A stretch of 64,000 nucleotides of DNA. It comes from Primula veris. Taxonomy: Eukaryota > Streptophyta > Magnoliopsida > Ericales > Primulaceae. Shown piece after piece: positions 21,689 through 33,335 of this stretch. Below the pieces are notes generated by a model. That model searched no databases and was not told where the DNA came from. It saw only the letters and a list, made by a program, of their open reading frames with translations. Each line of letters starts with the position of its first letter. The stretch's first letter is position 1. A program made the translations under genes and the position numbers. The DNA is taken from contig OY821742.1 in NCBI GenBank assembly GCA_963682055.1, positions 26,011,060 through 26,075,059 of the forward strand. The letters are read 5' to 3'.

Positions 21689-24600
21689 TTACTTCACTGT
21701 ATTTGGCTCAAATTTAGGCCTTTTTCTATAAGCAATTCTGTATAATTGATCATAACCAGAAAGTACTCCAGCTCCAGCTACCCCAAGGAGCATGTTAGCA
21801 GTGACCCCACGATACAGAGCCCTAAAACCTTCTATATGAATAATTTCACGAAATGCGTGCAAAAAATTCCGATATTTTACAGCTTGTCCTGAGGTTAGCA
21901 TCATTCTTCGTCTCACCGTATCAAAAGGATAGGCACATACCCCTGAAAATGTTGTCACACTCCAACCCAACAAGAAACTAGCAAAGAAATTGTCCTGCGA
22001 AGAATATTTGTATGTATTGAAGATGACTTATATAACAATACATAATATATTCTACAGAAAAAGACGAAAAACAAAGTGCTATCAGGAGAATAGGTTAATA
22101 GTGTGACAAAGTAGCATCTTAACACTAAAACTGGAATAGTTACAAGTGTAATTATTAGTAGACTCGGCTTGCCGTGTAAATTGTAAACTTCATCAAGATT
22201 CTTCAAGTGTTAAATTGAGTATTCAATTCTCTTAGTTGGGAACATATACAAATTTCTTTATACTTTCAAAGCTGAGAGAGAGCGAGGTACAGAGACAGAG
22301 ACAGAGACAAAGAGCAATGTTGAATAATGGAACAATATAGAAGTTTGAGAAGATTCTAGGTTTTGTTAAAGTTGCTAAATGCTTAATAAATAAGTTTGGT
22401 GTTAGTTGGCAGTTAGCATTTAGTGCAGAGTTATGTAGAAGCTTAACCAGCAGCTTATATAAGGATGCATATGTACTCAATTCTGTAATCAACAAATATA
22501 AATATATTCTCCATATTTCTAAAACCTAACATGGTATCAGAGCAGTTCTATCCTTGTTAGTGTCTACAAATTTCGGCTTTGTTGGCGGGCAGCATATTAC
22601 TCCCTTGTCCGCAGCCTTAATTGCTGTTTTCTACCTCTTTCTGCAGCCTTCATTGCTGCAGTATTAAAACAAATTTGCGGCTTTCATTGCTGCCAGGTTT
22701 CAAATCTTTCGCAGCCTTAATTGCTGCTGTTTTCTCCTTAGTTAGTGGCCTTAATAGCTGCTGTTTATCTCTTCCATTACAGCCTTCATTGCTGTTGCTT
22801 ATGCCGTTATTTGAGCAGCCTTCATTGCTGCTATATTTTCTTATAATACGGCCTTCATTGCTGTTACCTATCTGGTTCTCAAGCAGCCTTCATTGCTGCC
22901 ATTTTTTCTTATAATTCAGCCTCCATCGCTGCTTATTTTACTCCAGCCTTAACGCTGCTGTTCTTCCTTGTTATCAGTCGCTTTACCATCCATTCAAGGA
23001 TGTCTGGTATCATAACGACTGTGCAGTCTGAAGAGTTTAAGGAGAAGTGGGGTTTAGCACCGAAGTGTTTCAGAGATTAATCTCCAAGCTGGAAATTCCA
23101 GCTTGAGGGTGGGTGCTGAATAATGGAACAATATAGAAGCTTGAGAAGATTCTAGGTTTTGTTAAAGGTTGCTAAATGCTTAATAAATTTGGTGTTAGTT
23201 GGCAGTTAGCATTTAGTGCAGAATTATGTAGAAGCTTAACCAGCTTATATAAGGATGCATATGTACTCAATTCTGTAATCAACAAATATAAATATATTCT
23301 CCATATTTCTAAAATCTAACAAGCAATAACAGAGATATATTACGCTCTGTTTGTTTGCAGCTTTTCTGATCAGTTGTTTTTGATCAAAAGTTAATATGTC
23401 TGTTTGATCAGCTGAGACATTTCGTTCTTCATTTTTTTTATCAAAAGGCTAGAAGGTTTAAACTGGATGAACCCAGTTCTTTATAAGAGAAATAATTCTT
23501 GCATAATATTTACACCCGAAATTGATGAACTCCATGATGTGGCAATTTTCTATTTGGTTGCAGATAGGTATTTATGCAATTGTTTAAAAAGTTAGGAATC
23601 AAAGATTTAATGTTTCTTTTTCATTTGTTCATGGAGTGCATTAATTCGGGGTAAACTGGAAGTGCAATTGTCATTGCTCTCTCTATAATCCTAAAAAAAT
23701 CCAGCTTCTTTGCTTAGAAGCTAAAACAAATAAGCCTTAAAAATTGTTGTGCAACTTACAGAATATGTAGCCCTATCAGTCTTAAAAAGCGCGCTATATT
23801 GCGCTATAGTTCGCGAAATAGCGTTTTTCGGCGATAAACCGCTATTTGGATGGAAAAGCGCTAAATTCGCGCTATAGAGACGCTATAGCGTAAATAGCGC
23901 GCTATAGTGGATGCTATTTACGCTATAGCGGGTGCAGTCAATTTTTTTTTTGTCAAAATTTTAATGAAATTATTGGAGGCTAAAGAGAATCAAACCCCAA
24001 ACCTCTTGCAAACAAAGTAAATGCTCTGGCATCTCAACTACAATCATTTTGTGATTATTAGTTACAACTTTTTATATATATTTAGTTAATTTTTATTAGA
24101 TGTTTTGAATTTAATGCTATATTTATATGTATTTATACAAAAAAAAAGTACACCACAAAGCGCAATGTAGCAACGCTATTTGCGCTTTTAGTGTCTCTCA
24201 AAAAAACGCTACGCTAGCGATAACGCTATTTAAAACATTGAGCCCTATTGAGTACCAAAATCCTATAAAATCAAAAACAAAACTGGAATCTTTAGCATGT
24301 GACTAACAGCCATTAAAGAAATAAAGGCACGGACCTGTAATGTGCCAACCAAAACAACAGGCTTCATGGAGTCATATATCCCAAAATACATTCCCCGATA
24401 TAGTGTGATACCAATAATCGATACGCTAAAGCCACGATAAAGCCCTTTAACTCCATCGCTAGACAACGTTTTACTATAGACATCTACTAGCCCTTTGAAT
24501 TGACGTTGTCCATTAACTGGACACTCTTTTAAATCAGTGCCGAGACGAGTACGTGCATAGTCCAAATGATACAAAAGCAAAGAGGTGGTTGCTCCGGCAG

Positions 24601-27600
24601 CGCTCCCTGTAACGACGTTACTTGCAAACCATTTTAGGTATCCATCTTTCTCTTTAGAGTGATTAAGCAAGGTCCTGAAATAACCTTTGAAGGCAAAGTT
24701 GAAAGCCTGTAAGAAAAATGGTACAGAAACCTTTAAAAGTATTCAAATTGGCACTCTGATGAAACAGTTTAAAGGATGCATACTTCTCGAGTTTAGACGA
24801 GTTATCCCTCAAAAGGATAGGTCTGAGTCTCACACTAAATATTCCAATTTTACTGTAACACTTGTATTGATAAGCAAAGTAGTCAACTATCCAGGTTGTT
24901 TAAAAAAGGTACTAAATGACACAAAATGTCAAAATAACCCACTAGGAATAGCCTATGGGCTAGAGCCCGCACTATCAAATAGGAGGTGCAGGGGTCGAGT
25001 CTTGTTAACGGGGGTAGGTGTGAAATCCCTTGATCCTCTTTAATAAAATTTGAAAAAAAAAAGACACAAAATGTCAACCATTTTAACAGAAAGTGCCACT
25101 TTGTTTTTATTTTCTTTTAAACTAACATTGTATATAATCAAGTGTAGAAGTAGTAAAATGAAAAGGGATCAAAAGAGAAACTAAAAGGGTAAGCCTGAAA
25201 ATTGATGCCATGTTTGGTTGAAGCTTTTAAGCTCGGGTTTTCTAGTTAAAATCTAGACTTTATTTGGCTGATCAGCTCAAAAACAGAACCTTTCTGGTAT
25301 TATGACCTGAAAGGGAAGAAGCTTTACCTTCAGCTTGGCAAAACGACTTCTTTCTTAAATCACAAAATTGCCAGCTTATTTGCTTAAAAGCTGAAACCAA
25401 ACAGTCCCTTACATTCCAAGAACTCGGGTAGAATCATGCTTTCTAATTATAGACCAAGTCCCCCAACGGAGGCAGATCAAGATTTATTAGTATCTCGGTT
25501 GCGATTTTTTTTTTTTGCACTCTAGTTTTTTTCCCCCCATACGAATAACAATTATACGAAAAAAAAATACTAAATAATAAAATCAACTCGATAACATATT
25601 TTAAAAAACAAATACCATATAACCATAAAACGGAGTTACTAAACGAGGTCACTGCGTAATTGAACAATTAATTTTTCTTTAATTTTCAGACCAAAACGAC
25701 GTCGGTTTTCAAAAAATTAAAGAACATTTTTTTTGTCGTCTCGATTCTCGATTGGGTTGCCGCTAAACCGCCTCCATCCCCCCAATATCAAAAAATTACT
25801 ACTACTATAATTCAGAATTTCAGACAGTCCCTTTCCAAGAACTCGGGTAGAATCATGCTTCCTAGTAAATGCATATAGACCAAGCCCCCCCCCCCCCCCC
25901 AATAGCAAAAACTTAGGAAAAATGATCATTTACTACATATTATGAGACTTAATTTTCAAAAAAGTTAAAATTCCTTTCAAAATTGGGTACAGATGTTCAA
26001 TGATGCTTCTTCTTTTTTACTCTTTATTTGCAACTGCTCACTGATGCTACGTTGATATGTACCAAATTTTAAACAAAACTCACAATTAACAACAACTTCC
26101 CCAAAAAATCAATTCAGAATTTCAGACTGTTCTTTCCTTAGAATGTGATAAATGGTGCGAATAAAAATGTAAAAGAAAAAGAACAATATTGCACAATAGA
26201 CCTTTTCTCTCCTTGAATATAAGAAAAGGAATTTAAAAAAAATAAGGTAAAACCTGAGTAGGAAAATAATGTAGAACGTTAGCGTGGTTGAACAATCCCC
26301 ACTTAATTCTTTAAATCACAAAAATGCCAGCTTATTCGGTTAAAAGCTGAAACCAAACAGTCCCTTACATTCCAAGAACTCGGGTAGAATCGTGTTTCCT
26401 AGTAAATGCATATAGACCAAGCTCCCCAATAGCAAAAAATTACTATAATTCAGAATTTCAGACAGTGCTGTCCTTGGAATGTGATAAATGGAGTGAATAA
26501 AAATGAATAACAAACAGAAAACATTGCACAACTGACTGACTTATTTCCTAGAATATAAAAAAGAATTCAGAAAAAAAGAAGGGAAAACATGAGTGGGAAA
26601 ATAACGTACAAGAATTACTATAATTCTGAATTTCAGAAAGTTCTTTCTTTAGAATGTGATAAAGGTGCGAATAAAAATGCATAAGAAAAAGAATGACCTT
26701 GCACAACTGACTTATTTCCTAGAATATATAAAAAAAGGAATTTAAAAAAAGAAGGGAAAACTTGAGAAGGAAAATAACATAGGACGTTAGCGTGGTTACC
26801 CCTCGAAAGCAAAAAGTTCGGAAAAATGATCATATAGTACATATTTTGAGACTTCGTTATCAAAAAGACAAAAACCCATTGTTAAAATTTCTTTTGAAAT
26901 CAGGTAGAAATGCTCAATGATGGTACTTCGTTTTACTCTTTGTTTTCAACTTTAATGCTCACCTACATTCATTCATATGTACCAAAAAATTAATTCAGAA
27001 CTTCAGACAGTGCTTTCCTTAGAATGTGATTAACGACGCGAGTAAAAATGCATAAGAAACAGAAAAACATTGCACAATAGATGAATATAAAAAAGGAACT
27101 GAAAAATAAGGAAAACCTGGGTAGGAAAATAACATCGGACGTTAGCGCGCTTACCCCTCTAAAAGGCAAGAACACCAAATAATAAAATCAACTCGATAAC
27201 ATATTTAAAATAACAAATGCCATTTAACCAGAAACCGAGGTTGCTAAGCGAGGTCACTGTGTAATTGAACATTTTCTTTAATTCTCAGACCAAAACGACT
27301 TAGTTTTTCAAAATATAAAATAACAAACACCATTTAACCATATAGTATTGTCTAGCCGCTAAACCTCCTCTGCCACCCAAATAGCAAAAAATCTACTATA
27401 GTTCAGAATTCCAGACAGTGCTTTCGTTAGAATGTGATAAACGTATAAAACGAGAAAAAGAAAAACATTGCACAACAGACTTATTTCCTTGAACATAAAA
27501 AAGAAATTAAAAAAGGGGAAAACCTGAGTAGGAAAATAACGTAGGACAATAGCGTGGTTACCAGCTTGGCAACACTAATTATTTCTTAAATCACAAAATT

Positions 27601-30600
27601 ATCAGCTTATGCGCATAAAAGCTGAAACCAAACAATCCCTTAGATTCCAAGAACTCAGGTAGAATCATGCTTCCTAGTAAATGCAAAGAATTACTATAGT
27701 TCAGAAGGTGATAATTAGTGCGAATTAAAATTGGAATTAAAATGCATTCCCTATGTCCCTTAATAAGTGTCCACTACGAAAATACTTGCAATTTTGACCC
27801 GTAAAATTTTCATATCTAGATTGCCAAAATAATATTTTTCAAAATTTAATCACTTAGTTCATGGTTAAAACTATATAATGCAATATTAAGGTTTTCAAAT
27901 TCGGCAATTTAGATACGAAAAAATCGCAAGTCAAAGTTGCACGTATGTACTTTTGTAGGGGACACTTGTTTAGGACCGAGGGAGTAGGAAAAAGAAAAAC
28001 ATTGCAACATAGGCTTACTTATTTCCTTGAACATAAAAAGGAATTGAAAAAAAGAATAAGGGAAAACCTGAGTAGGAAAATAACGTGGGATGTTAGTGTG
28101 GTTACCCCTCCAAAAGGCAAAAACAATTCCTACTTATTTCTTTAAATCATAAAATACCAGCTTATTTGCTTATAAGCTGAAACCAAACAGTCCCTTACAT
28201 TCCAAGAACTCGGGTAGAATCATGTTTCCTAGTAAATGCATATAGACCAAAGCCTCCCAATAGCAAAAGAAACAATATTCAAAAATTTCAGACAGTGCCT
28301 TCCTTGGAACTAGGTGGAGACAGTCGGGGGCCACGACTCTACATTTTAATAAAAAATGATGAAAAACAGATATTTTTTTACGTGGTTCGATCAAAATCTT
28401 AAAAAGTTGACCCCTCCCTGATTTTACGGGAAAAAAGCCTCATATATGGTATGAAAAAAATTATATAAAAATATCAGCCTCTCCCGTTTCCGAATCTTGG
28501 TTCAGTCCTCAGAATTTGATAAATGGTGCGAATAAAATGTAAAAGAAAATGAGAAACATTACACAATTGACTTCTAAAGGTATCAGCAATGTTTCTTTTA
28601 CAGTTCCGCGCTAAACCGCCTCTGCCCCCCAATAGCAAATAAATACTATAATTCAGAATTTCAGACAGTGCTGTCCTTAGAATGTGATAAATGGCGCGAA
28701 TAAAAATGCATAAGAAAAAGAACATTGCACAACTGACTTCTTTCCTAGAATATAAAAAAGGAATTGAAAAAAGAGGGGAAAACCTGGGTAGGAAAATAAT
28801 GTATAAGAATTACTATAATTCATAATTTCAGACAGTTCTTTCCTTAAGACGTGATAAACGACGCGTGCAAAAATGCATAAGAAACAGAAAAACATTGCGC
28901 AAATGACTTATTTCCTAGAATATAAAAAAAAAAAAAAAGAGGAGGGGGGGGGGGGCTGAGTAGGAAAATAGCGTAGGACGTTAGCATGGTTAACGAATGA
29001 TCATATAGTACATAACTTGAGACTTGATTATCAAAAAAGTTAAAATTTCTTTTCAAATTAGGTACAAATGCTCAATGATGCTACTTTTTTTTTTCCCGGC
29101 TTTGATGCTTTTCCAAACAGTGCTTTTCTTAGAATGTGATAAATGGAGCGAATAAAAATGCATAACAAATAGAAAACATTGCACAACTGACTTGACTTAT
29201 CTCCTTGAATATAAAAGAGGGATTTAAAAAAAAGAAGAAAAGCGACATCGTTTTTCAAAAAATAAACAATTTTTTATTCTCGATCGGGTTGCCCCTATAG
29301 AATTGTATGACTTGTCTAGCCGCTAAACGGCCGCTGTCCCCCAATAGCAAAAAATCAATATAATTCAGAATTTCAGGCAGTGGTTTCTTTAGAATGTTTG
29401 AAAATATGGTGAATAATATGTACTTCTAGTATAATAAAAAGAAAAACATTGCACAATAGGCAATAACCTTACTTATTTCCTAGAATATAGAAAAAGAAAT
29501 TTAAAAAAAGAGAAGGAAAAAAAAAATCTGAGTAGGAAAATAAGGAAGGACGTTAGCGTGGTTACCCCTCCAAAAGGCAAGAACACCTCCAACAGAAAAA
29601 TTTCTACAAGAACACCTCCAACAGAAAAATTTCTATGTATTCAATCAAAATCTTACAAATTTAGCTTTCGACCACTCCCCCATTCTAAGGAAAACAACCT
29701 CGTGTAGGGTATCAAAAAATTATATAAAACGTCATCCCCTCCCATTTATGAATCCCATAGATATCAAGAACACGGGTAGATACAACTGAATTCTTTCCTA
29801 GAATATAAAAAAAGGAATATAACAAAAAAGAAGGAAAAATAACCTGAGTAGGAAAAATAACGAAGAACATTAGCATGATTACCCCTCCAAAAGGGCAAAA
29901 CACCCTCCTCTATAAAAAAAACCTTTTAAAACAATTACCAATTCCTGTATAAGGCTTGTTTAACAGCCCTGTTTTTAAAAGCTCTCCTTGGTTTTGTAAT
30001 ACAAGCTTTACCTTTTCTATTGGTGCTGCTGCTGTCACGCCCCGGATTTTGGATAAACCCGGGTTGTGAATGTAAATTAAAATAAAAAGGTTTAAATGAC
30101 AAAACATGCAGAAGCATTCGACAACACACTAAATAAAAACCAAACAGATTCTTCAGGACATGCCGATAATCATATTTGAGTCACCATTGGCCTAAGGGTG
30201 GCCAACAGTGCTGAAATGTGACGATACAAAAAGAAAACAATTTAAAAAAAACAATTTATAGAAATTTCGACATGACGTTTTCATATCTATTTGTTTCCAC
30301 GAAAATTAACATGTTCAAATAACACGATACAGATGATTAAAAGTCGCCAACGTGATCTTTCTAAAACCAATCCAACAATGAAAAAATGTCACATCCAACC
30401 CAGCTAACCGTTAAGATCCAAATCACATAGTCAAAAATAAATAAGGTACGAATAAAGTATTTTTGCAAATAACGAACAAACTCGCGATAAACGCTTATTA
30501 GGCCAACATGGCTCAACTAAATAAATAATCCCAATATAAACAAAAAGTTTAGCGTGCGCACATAAACAAAAAGTTTAGCGTGCGCACGATCACGTGTAAT

Positions 30601-33030
30601 CGGATATATGAGTCACAAGCAAGCCCTCTAAACGTCTTCACAGCTAGGATAGCACATTTACATCGATAACGAACAAAATGTACAAAAACAAAAGTAAAGG
30701 AGGTAAGAAAACAATCTTACTCGGCGCGTGCCTCTAATCATGCACACCCAACTCTAGCAAAACAGATACAACATCAACAAGCCACGAAATAATATATCAT
30801 GTCAACACACCAAACTAACACCAGGAGATAAATACATAAAAGGATAATTATCAGAATACTCGATAATTAAACGGCTTGTATAATTAAAATATTTAAAGTT
30901 AACACCACACGCAATCTACAAATAGTACCCGAGCGAATCCACCATGCATTTAACTGTAGGAATCCACCATCTAGCAATCAAACACACGGAATTCACTTGA
31001 CTGTAGGAATCCACCATCTACCAGTCTCACACACACAACACTCATATAGGAATCCACCATCTAACAGTCACACACACAACACTAGACTGTAGGAATCCAC
31101 CATCTAACAGCCACATGCATGTCCCAACTAATAAAATTATTACCATCACCTTAATCAGACTATCACTTAACCTCAACACTTATATTACAGTTCCAACCAT
31201 CACACGTATTAACATAACCACTGCAATAAAATTGCTAACACAATAAAAGGCCACATAACCATCATCTAAACAACCAATCTATAAATATTAATTTAACACC
31301 AAGCATACATACCAACAAACAAACATATATAAATTGCCGCAATTAAAGATCAGATCAATTTCTTCTCCCTTACCGAAACAAACGAGAGATCGTTTGTCAA
31401 AACTCCCAAACTCAAGCCGAAAACCCACCAAACAATCAAAACCAGATCTGGACAGCCCACTAATCGCCCTCAAACAGTCCCTAAACGTAATTAAAACGAA
31501 CTACGAATTAATATAAATGATGTAAATTCGGATTAGAGTAAAAACCCCAAAAGCGAGTTTTATAAAAGTGAAATTTAAGGGAATAGGCTTACACAGGTAG
31601 ATAGAGTTCAAAAATAGGTCAAGAAAATGTATTGGATCGCAAGAAACAGAAACCCGACGACCTGGGAATTAGCTCACAAAACGGCTGTACAAAAACCGGA
31701 AGCCACCACAACCACCGCCTTACACCGCAACCTGACCAGACTGATTGCCGGAGGTGTGGCAGGTCTGGCCGCACTCTCTCTCTCCACCGTCTCTCTATCT
31801 CTCCCTTACTCGTCTCTCTCTCTACTAGTTAGCCGCCGGGGTGTGGCTTCTGTATATATCTATATAACATATGTAATGTATGTAATATGTATCTATGTTT
31901 ACTGCATACATAGAATTAGTTTGTTTGTTTGTTTTTTTTTTATCAAATTACACTCGTAGTCAACTAAGTTATTGTTAATAACATACACTACCCAAAACTA
32001 TAACCAATGTACACTTACTAATCAATATTAAATATACTTCACATTATTCACATATGCAAACAATAAATTACTATCACTATAAAATTAATAAGTAAATAAA
32101 ACAATAATAAACACAAAATTTCCGAGACGTTACAGCTGCGGTTTTGGAAATTACCGATGTGCCCCCGGCTATTGCCAAATCTGCTGAGAATTTCTCCTTA
32201 ATTAATTGGTTTTGTGTTCCTATTGGTAATCTCTCTTTCTCTCTCTAGAGAGAAAGGGGGTGATGGGATTGGGAGGGAGTGGTTGGGATTTTTAGTTTTT
32301 TCTATTTTTTGTTTTAATAAAAGGCTTAATTTCGGGAAGCTACATTATATCAATAATTAGTATAAACATCTTTCAAAACTATTCAATTATTAGTCTAATT
32401 ACACCTAATTAACCGATAAAAAAAATGAAAAATAAGGAAAATAAAAAACGGAAAAAAGTCAGAAAAAAACAAAAAATCTAAAATAAAGAAAAATCTAAAA
32501 TGACTTCAAAATTAGAACAATGAAATAAAAAACAGTACAAAAACTGAAAACCTCTCATTTTGTGTTCCCATTGATTTCTCAATGGGATAGACTTAAATCC
32601 TTGAATATAAAAAAGGAATTGAAAGTTGAAACCAGCATAGTTGCTTAAAAGCTGAAACCAAACAATCCCATAGATAACAAGAACATGGATAGATACAACT
32701 GACTTATTTCCTAGAATATAAATAAAATAAAATAAAAAAGAGAAGGAAAAAAAAAAAAACCTGAGTAGGAAAATAACGTAGGACATTAGCATGATTACCC
32801 CTCCAAAAGGAAAAAAGACCATCCTCTTGAAAAACCCTTCGAAAGCAATTACCAAGACCTGTATAAGGATTGTTTAAAAGACCTGTCTTTAAAAGCTCTC
32901 CTTGGTTTTGCAATAGAAGTTTCACTCTTTCAATTGGTGCTGCTGCTGTTTTCGAAATTACCGATGCCCCCCCCGCTATTGTCAAATCGATTGAAAACCT
33001 CTCCTTAATTATTTGGTTTTGTGCTTCCAT
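21689..33030 (-). CDS. ER-ANT1: ER-type ADP/ATP carrier, 3 exons, 315 aa
   Basis: Minus-strand exons are 33030-32761, 24706-24335 and 21994-21689. All junctions are phase 0 and GT..AG (ACTCAG|GTTT, TTACAG|GCTT, TTACAG|GTCC, TCGCAG|GACA). The product is a mitochondrial-carrier-family protein with three repeats: PIERVK at 32-37, LDYARTR in exon 2, and PFDTVRRR in exon 3. RRRMML (242-247) is close to the RRRMMM nucleotide-carrier signature. There is no N-terminal transit extension, and YHLDYARTR with [10 protein letters not shown] recall Arabidopsis ER-ANT1, which exchanges ADP and ATP across the ER membrane. That match is from memory. The start at MEAQNQ follows a CT-rich leader. Intron 1 is 8.05 kb and intron 2 is 2.34 kb; both are filled with repeats. 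Confidence 0.88.
22318..23321 (+). mobile_element. TRIM retrotransposon, complete, 1004 bp
   Basis: Two direct terminal repeats, 22318-22531 (214 bp) and 23114-23321 (208 bp), both start TG and end CTAACA. They are flanked by a perfect 5-bp duplication AGCAA (22313-22317 and 23322-23326). Immediately inside the left repeat is TGGTATCAGAGC (22532-22543), the standard initiator-Met tRNA primer site. A purine-rich GCTTGAGGGTGGG precedes the right repeat. The 582-bp interior has no coding capacity, so this is a terminal-repeat retrotransposon in miniature. It lies in intron 2 of the carrier gene, in opposite orientation to it. The two repeats differ mainly by small gaps. Confidence 0.93.
22600..22985 (+). 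repeat. CAGCCTTCATTGCTG array inside the TRIM
   Basis: More than a dozen copies of GCAGCCTTCATTGCTG or close variants (TTAATTGCTG, GGCCTTCATTGCTG) are spaced about 25-40 bp apart by T/C-rich linkers. Each motif is nearly palindromic (GCAGC..GCTGC), so the region can fold into many small hairpins. A 97-codon frame across it (22621-22914) is a by-product of the repeat. Confidence 0.8.
23343..23737. mobile_element. MITE candidate in carrier intron 2
   Basis: GCTCTGTTTGTTTGCAGCTTTT at the left and AAGCTAAAACAAATAAGCC at the right are imperfect inverted ends of a family recalling the element at 25207-25406 (GTTTGGTTxxAGCTTTT ends). The interior is non-coding. Edges are approximate and no clear target duplication was found. 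Confidence 0.4.
23777..24240. mobile_element. hAT MITE, 464 bp, full length
   Basis: It is flanked by a perfect 8-bp duplication AGCCCTAT (23769-23776 and 24241-24248). The ends are CAGTCTTAAAAAGCG on the left and, reversed, CAATGTTTTAAATAGCG on the right, typical hAT termini. The left third is full of GCGCTATAG/CTATAGCGC palindromes. It is non-coding. Its right end lies 95 bp from the exon 2 donor of the carrier gene (24335). Confidence 0.88.
25207..25406. mobile_element. MITE with GTTTGGTT ends
   Basis: The left GTTTGGTTGAAGCTTTTAAGC and the right GCTTAAAAGCTGAAACCAAAC are near-perfect 21-bp inverted repeats. The interior, about 160 bp, is non-coding. Copies of its right end (AAAGCTGAAACCAAACA) recur at about 26345, 27615, 28170 and 32645 within carrier intron 1, so it was present before that intron was amplified. 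Class is uncertain. Confidence 0.6.
25404..29843 (-). repeat. Degenerate tandem copies of the carrier exon 1/intron 1 junction
   Basis: About ten imperfect copies of the minus-strand junction that ends carrier exon 1 (encoding [13 protein letters not shown], then the donor) occur at about 26250, 26586, 26759, 27115, 27520, 28065, 28780, 28955, 29527 and 29843. On the plus strand each reads like CTGAGTAGGAAAATAACGTA. Each is followed by blocks such as GAATATAAAAAAGGAATT, AGAATGTGATAAA and AATTCAGAATTTCAGACAG. Spacing varies from about 170 to 700 bp. Many copies keep the exon's donor-like end but not its 5' part, so they are junction fragments and not usable exons. A 16-base C run (25885-25900) and a G run (about 28943-28955) also occur. 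Confidence 0.8.
27745..27985. mobile_element. Stowaway-like MITE
   Basis: CATTCCCTATGTCCCTTAA on the left and TTAGGACCGAGGGAGTA on the right are diverged Tc1/mariner Stowaway ends. AAGTGTCC and GGACACTT continue the pairing inward. The left TA duplication has decayed. It lies within the amplified part of carrier intron 1. Confidence 0.65.
30033..32134. mobile_element. Solo LTR, 2102 bp, Ty3/gypsy-like
   Basis: It starts TGTCACGCCCCGG and ends CCGAGACGTTACA, which are imperfect inverted ends (10 of 13). It is flanked by a perfect GCTGC duplication (30028-30032 and 32135-32139). TG..CA ends and a 5-bp duplication indicate an LTR. TGTCACRCCCC starts and LTRs near 2 kb recall Tekay/Del chromoviruses, an inference from style. 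There is no internal region, so it is a solo LTR. Frames inside it (31288-31959) are short and not supported. It disrupts the duplicate exon 1. Confidence 0.78.
30945..31115 (+). repeat. GGAATCCACCATCTA repeats in the solo LTR
   Basis: Four to five copies of TGTAGGAATCCACCATCTA, each followed by a CA-rich spacer (ACAGTCACACACACAACAC), at about 45-60 bp spacing. Non-coding. Confidence 0.75.
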
Positions 33031-33035
33031 TGATA

Positions 33036-33060
33036 ATCTCTCTCTCTCTCTCTCTCGTGG
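33036..33060 (+). repeat. CT microsatellite in the carrier leader
   Basis: A (TC)n run of about 20 bases directly upstream of the carrier ATG at 33030. On the transcribed strand it is a GA run in the 5' leader or core promoter. The duplicate exon 1 has a shorter equivalent at about 32230-32250. Confidence 0.7.
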
Positions 33061-33335
33061 TGGGATTGCCAGGGAGAGGTTGGGATATTTTAGTTTCTTT
33101 CTTTTGTTTCTCTGTTTGTTTGCTGTTTTAATAAAATTGGTGGACCGTTTTTTTTTTTAATTAAATCAAACAAACAAATCATTACGAACGTATGGTTACT
33201 TTTAAAATTGAAAAACGATTGTTGCACCGAAAAGGTTTGCACACCATGATTTGGCAAAATGCTATCGGTTTTAATAGGTTCCTTTTAGAAGGGCTAAGTT
33301 ATCTCGTATTTTTTTTTATATTTAACTTGATTAGC

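Larger units (their letters stand above)
29844..32223 (-). pseudogene. Duplicate carrier exon 1, split by a solo LTR
   Basis: A second copy of carrier exon 1 lies inside intron 1, in two pieces on the minus strand: 32223-32135 and 30032-29844. The start codon position (32221-32223) reads ATA in place of ATG. The first piece still encodes recognisable carrier residues ([10 protein letters not shown]). The second encodes [20 protein letters not shown], then breaks down into frameshifts before a preserved donor-like end at 29844. The copy includes the CT-rich leader and upstream sequence to about 32330, so promoter, leader and exon were duplicated together. A 2.1-kb solo LTR interrupts it. It cannot encode the protein. 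Confidence 0.82.

Noticed and set aside
22621..22914. 97-aa frame in the TRIM
   Set aside because: It is a translation of the CAGCCTTCATTGCTG array inside a non-coding element, with low-complexity Leu/Ser content.
26340..29258. Series of 60-80-aa minus-strand frames with [12 protein letters not shown] tails
   Set aside because: They are translations of repeated carrier exon/intron junction fragments in intron 1, not separate genes.
31288..31959. Frames within the 2.1-kb solo LTR
   Set aside because: Short, overlapping on both strands, no recognisable domain; they lie inside an LTR.
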